From Actinomycetales bacterium (lineage in GTDB: Bacteria > Actinomycetota > Actinomycetes > S36-B12): 64,000 nt of DNA. Shown piece by piece: positions 61,043 through 64,000 of this stretch (position 1 is its first letter; the number at the start of each line of letters is the position of its first letter). The translations under genes were made by a program, and so were the position numbers. Under the pieces are notes generated by a model. The model did no database searches. It was given only the letters and a program-made list of their open reading frames with translations, and was not told where the DNA came from. The DNA is taken from assembly GCA_018970025.1 (NCBI GenBank), contig JAGWXF010000002.1:62001-126000 (forward strand), written 5' to 3'.

Positions 61043-62812
61043 GTGCAGAAGGTGCTCATTGCCAACCGCGGGGAAATCGCCATCCGGGTCATCCGGGCCT
61101 GCCGGGATGCCGGCTACGCCTCGGTTGCCGTCTACGCCGACCCGGATCGTGACGCCCTGCACGTGCGCCTGGCCGACGAGGCGTACGCCCTCGGCGGGAG
61201 CACCGCAGCGGAGTCCTACCTGGTCATCGACAAGATCATCGCCGCGGCCCAGCAGTCCGGCGCCGATGCCGTGCACCCCGGCTACGGCTTCCTGTCCGAG
61301 AACGCCGACTTCGCCCAGGCGGTCATCGACGCCGGCCTGACCTGGATCGGCCCGCCCCCGGCGGCCATCCGCTCCCTCGGCGACAAGGTCTCGGCGCGGC
61401 ATATCGCGCAGCGGGCCGGTGCCCCGCAGGTGCCCGGCACCCCGGATCCGGTGAGCGGGGCCGACGAGGTCGTCGCCTTCGCCCGCGAGCACGGCCTGCC
61501 GGTCGCCATCAAGGCAGCCTTCGGCGGCGGCGGCCGCGGCCTGAAGGTGGCCCGCACCCTGGAGGAGATCCCCGAGCTGTACGAGTCGGCGGTCCGCGAG
61601 GCGGTCGCTGCCTTCGGCCGGGGCGAGTGCTTCGTGGAGCGCTACCTGGACAACCCGCGGCATGTGGAGACCCAGTGCCTGGCCGACCAGCACGGCCATG
61701 TGGTGGTGGTCTCGACCCGCGACTGCTCCCTGCAGCGCCGGCACCAGAAGCTGGTCGAGGAGGCCCCCGCGCCCTTCCTGAGCGCTGACCAGCTCGATCA
61801 GCTGTATGCGTCCTCCAAGGCGATCCTGCGCGAGGCCGGCTACGTCAATGCCGGCACCTGCGAGTTCCTCGTCGGCGCCGACGGCGTCATCTCCTTCCTG
61901 GAGGTCAATACCCGGCTGCAGGTGGAGCACCCGGTCACCGAGGAGGTGGCCGGCATCGACCTGGTGCGCGAGCAGTTCCGCATCGCGGAGGGCGGGGTGA
62001 TCGACTACCCAGACCCGACCCTGCGCGGCCACTCCATCGAGTTCCGCATCAACGGCGAGGACCCGGGCCGCAACTTCCTGCCCGCCCCCGGCTCCCTGGC
62101 TGTCTGGCGGCCGCCCAGCGGCCCCGGCATCCGCGTCGATGCGGGCTTCCAGGCCGGGGACGTCATCGGCGGCAACTTCGACTCGCTGCTGGCGAAGCTG
62201 ATCGTGACCGGGCGCGACCGCACCGAGGCCCTGGAGCGATCACGAAGGGCCCTGGACGAGTTCGAGATCGACGGCATCGCGACGGCCCTGACCTTCCACC
62301 GGGTGGTCGTCCGCGACCCTGCCTTTGCCCCGGCAGACCCCGACCAGGCCTTCAGCGTCCACACGCGCTGGATCGAGACCGAGTTCGACAATCGGATCCC
62401 CGCCTACTCCGGCGTACCTGGGGAGGTCGATGATCCGGCGGCCCGCCAGGCCGTTGTCGTGGAGGTCGGCGGCAAGCGCATCGAGGTCTCCCTGCCCGGC
62501 GGATTCGCCCTCGCGACATCCGGTGGCACGGGCGGGTCAGGGGCGGCCGCGCCGAGGAAGCGAGCCGCCAAGAAGGCCGCAGCCACGGCCTCCGGCGATG
62601 CGGTGACCGCCCCGATGCAGGGCACCATCGTGAAGGTCGAGGTGGCCGAGGGCCAGCAGGTGCAGGCAGGCGACCTGATCGTGGTGCTCGAGGCCATGAA
62701 GATGGAGCAGCCGCTGACCGCACACAAGGCCGGCACGGTCACCGGCCTCGCAGCCGAGAAGGGTGCGACCGTGTCGACCGGGACGGTCCTATGCGAGCTG
62801 AAGGACGCCTGA
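61043..62812 (+). CDS. Acyl-CoA carboxylase alpha subunit (biotin carboxylase plus biotin carrier)
   Basis: The 589-residue protein has a biotin carboxylase domain (1-450: [18 protein letters not shown], the ATP loop [12 protein letters not shown], and [14 protein letters not shown]). A linker and a C-terminal BCCP domain follow, with the biotin site EAMKMEQ at Lys553. The linker (about 500-520) is Ala/Lys-rich. It matches accA3 of mycobacteria. It starts with GTG. With the beta and epsilon subunits it makes malonyl- or methylmalonyl-CoA for lipid synthesis; the BirA product modifies Lys553. Confidence 0.96.
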   Translation: MQKVLIANRGEIAIRVIRACRDAGYASVAVYADPDRDALHVRLADEAYALGGSTAAESYLVIDKIIAAAQQSGADAVHPGYGFLSENADFAQAVIDAGLTWIGPPPAAIRSLGDKVSARHIAQRAGAPQVPGTPDPVSGADEVVAFAREHGLPVAIKAAFGGGGRGLKVARTLEEIPELYESAVREAVAAFGRGECFVERYLDNPRHVETQCLADQHGHVVVVSTRDCSLQRRHQKLVEEAPAPFLSADQLDQLYASSKAILREAGYVNAGTCEFLVGADGVISFLEVNTRLQVEHPVTEEVAGIDLVREQFRIAEGGVIDYPDPTLRGHSIEFRINGEDPGRNFLPAPGSLAVWRPPSGPGIRVDAGFQAGDVIGGNFDSLLAKLIVTGRDRTEALERSRRALDEFEIDGIATALTFHRVVVRDPAFAPADPDQAFSVHTRWIETEFDNRIPAYSGVPGEVDDPAARQAVVVEVGGKRIEVSLPGGFALATSGGTGGSGAAAPRKRAAKKAAATASGDAVTAPMQGTIVKVEVAEGQQVQAGDLIVVLEAMKMEQPLTAHKAGTVTGLAAEKGATVSTGTVLCELKDA

Positions 62813-62822
62813 TCGCAAGGGG

Positions 62823-64000
62823 CTAGAAGTCACCTCCCCCGCTGTCGCTGCTGCTGTCGCCGCCCCCGCCGAAGTCGCTGCCGCCGAAGTCCCCTCCTCC
62901 GCCGGAGGAGCCCCAGGAGCCGAAGCCGGACGACTCGTGCTGGGTCACCGTCGACGAGGAGGACGGCCCGCCCCACATCACGCTGCCGAGCGAGGTGCCG
63001 ATCAGCGCCCCGCTCATCGAGTCGCCGAAGGTGGAGTAGTAGCCGCCCCCGTACCCCCGGTAGTGCGAGCCGGCCTGCCAGTACGGCACCATCCGGCCGC
63101 TGTCCTGCACCTCGCGGACGAGCGGGTTGCGGCCAGCGGCGACATCGGTCTGGCAGGCCGCGCACATCGGCACATCGCGGGCTGGCAGGCCCGGCGGCTG
63201 CCAGGAGACGTCCGCCACGCTCGGACCATGCCGCGGGTCGACGAAGCAGGGCGGCCGGCGCTGGGGCATCGGCTTGCCGTGCTCGCGGGCATCCGCACAG
63301 GCCAGGAAGTAGCGGCCGTCATCGAGGGCGGAGGTCACCTCGGCGGCGTCCTGCGGGGAGCGCATGCGCATGGCTGCCATCTTCGCGTGGTCATAGGCGT
63401 CCAGGGCCTGCTGCACCTCCTGGCGGGACTCCGCCGGGAGCGCCGGGTTGCTGGTGTCCAGGCCGGCCACCCGCTCGCCGAAGGCAGTGACATCCTCGTC
63501 GATGGCCGTGCGGACCTCGGCGAGGCGTCGCTTGGAGGCTCGCATCCCGCGGATGATGAAGAAGGCCGGCAGGCCGATGAAGATCAGCAGGCACAGCAGG
63601 CCGAACATCAGGCCGATGAGGGTGCCGAACAGCCCGCCACCGGCGTCCGATGACGCCGGCCCGGCCGGGTTGCCGTTGAATCGCTCATCGGTCAGGGCGA
63701 TGAAGCGGGACAGCACGGCTGTCAGCCCATTGGCCTTCTCCTCGCGGAAGGCCTGGGTGGCCAGGTCGCCGGCCTGCTTGCCCGGGTCGGTCGTCCCGGC
63801 CCGGAACTGCTTGCCGACGACGACGCCGTAGATGCCGTTCATCCCGACGGCCTCCTGCAGCCGATCGCGGACATCCTCTGCGCTGCCGCCGGCCTTGGCC
63901 GAGTCGGGCAGCACGGCGATGAACAGGGGCAGGTTGGTGGCGATCGCCTGCGCGTTGAGGGAGTCCAGGTCATCGGAGCTCAGCGCCATCTCCGCGGACG
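62823..64000 (-). CDS. Membrane protein with TPM-like domain and Gly/Ser-rich tail, N-terminus outside the window
   Basis: The frame is open to the window edge. The visible part has a TPM-like domain (DLDSLNAQAIATNLPLFIAVLP, MNGIYGVVVGKQFRAGTT), one or two hydrophobic helices (GLMFGLLCLLIFIGLPAFFII), a coiled or helical middle, a CxxC pair (MCAACQ), and a tail rich in Gly, Ser and Asp (GGGGDFGGSDFGGGGDSSSDSGG). A signal peptide is expected before 64000. TPM proteins are linked to photosystem assembly or to acid phosphatase activity elsewhere; here the role is unknown. It converges with the carboxylase gene (10-bp gap). Confidence 0.7.
   Translation of the reverse strand, partial: SAEMALSSDDLDSLNAQAIATNLPLFIAVLPDSAKAGGSAEDVRDRLQEAVGMNGIYGVVVGKQFRAGTTDPGKQAGDLATQAFREEKANGLTAVLSRFIALTDERFNGNPAGPASSDAGGGLFGTLIGLMFGLLCLLIFIGLPAFFIIRGMRASKRRLAEVRTAIDEDVTAFGERVAGLDTSNPALPAESRQEVQQALDAYDHAKMAAMRMRSPQDAAEVTSALDDGRYFLACADAREHGKPMPQRRPPCFVDPRHGPSVADVSWQPPGLPARDVPMCAACQTDVAAGRNPLVREVQDSGRMVPYWQAGSHYRGYGGGYYSTFGDSMSGALIGTSLGSVMWGGPSSSSTVTQHESSGFGSWGSSGGGGDFGGSDFGGGGDSSSDSGGGDF

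Overview
The window is high-GC actinobacterial DNA. It carries a WhiB regulator, coenzyme F420 genes (fbiA, fbiB), DUF3499, DUF5719 and TIGR03089 families, an acyl-CoA carboxylase with an epsilon subunit, and GTG starts. From memory, the outer parts follow the gene order of the Mycobacterium tuberculosis Rv3248c-Rv3285 region (sahH, manA, manB, whiB2, fbiA, fbiB, manC, LCP, TIGR03089, acyl-CoA dehydrogenase, purE, purK, gtrA, PH protein, birA, accD5, accE5, maf, accA3). No gene typical of a mycolate envelope is visible, so this is probably a free-living actinomycete outside the Mycobacteriales. The species cannot be named from sequence alone.

Layout. 1-6242: partial ahcY, a DUF222/HNH gene, a CDF transporter and the GDP-mannose genes manA, Trm112-like and manB. 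6343-16946: DUF3499, DUF5719, a large membrane glycosyltransferase, whiB, fbiA, fbiB, manC and TIGR03089. 16943-22074: a PGRP amidase-SpoIID fusion and an LCP ligase. 22116-25254: a Zur box and znuA-znuB-znuC-zur. 25247-44998: a 20-kb envelope-glycan locus with glycosyltransferases, a CDP-alcohol phosphotransferase, an OatA-like acyltransferase, two sulfotransferases, a sulfatase, two TagF-like proteins, an ABC-2 exporter and a nucleotidyltransferase. 45030-64000: acyl-CoA dehydrogenase, ugd, a CoA-binding protein, a second DUF222/HNH gene, purE-purK, a TetR-like regulator, a giant Gly-rich/Fn3/OmpA-like surface protein, GtrA, PH protein, birA, acyl-CoA carboxylase with maf, and a partial TPM-like protein.

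How the genes may work together. ManA, ManB and ManC would make GDP-mannose, and Ugd UDP-glucuronate, for surface polymers. The glycan locus would build a teichoic-like, possibly sulfated and acylated polymer, export it by ABC-2, and the LCP protein could attach it to peptidoglycan. BirA would biotinylate the acyl-CoA carboxylase alpha subunit encoded four genes away. Zur would shut off the zinc importer in zinc-replete cells.

Most unusual points: the exporter's ATPase has lost every catalytic motif of an ABC ATPase, and one of the two TagF-like proteins is degraded in both active sites. Two DUF222/HNH genes carry SOS boxes overlapping their start codons. Short tandem repeats are unusually frequent, both in frame within proteins and at gene boundaries.
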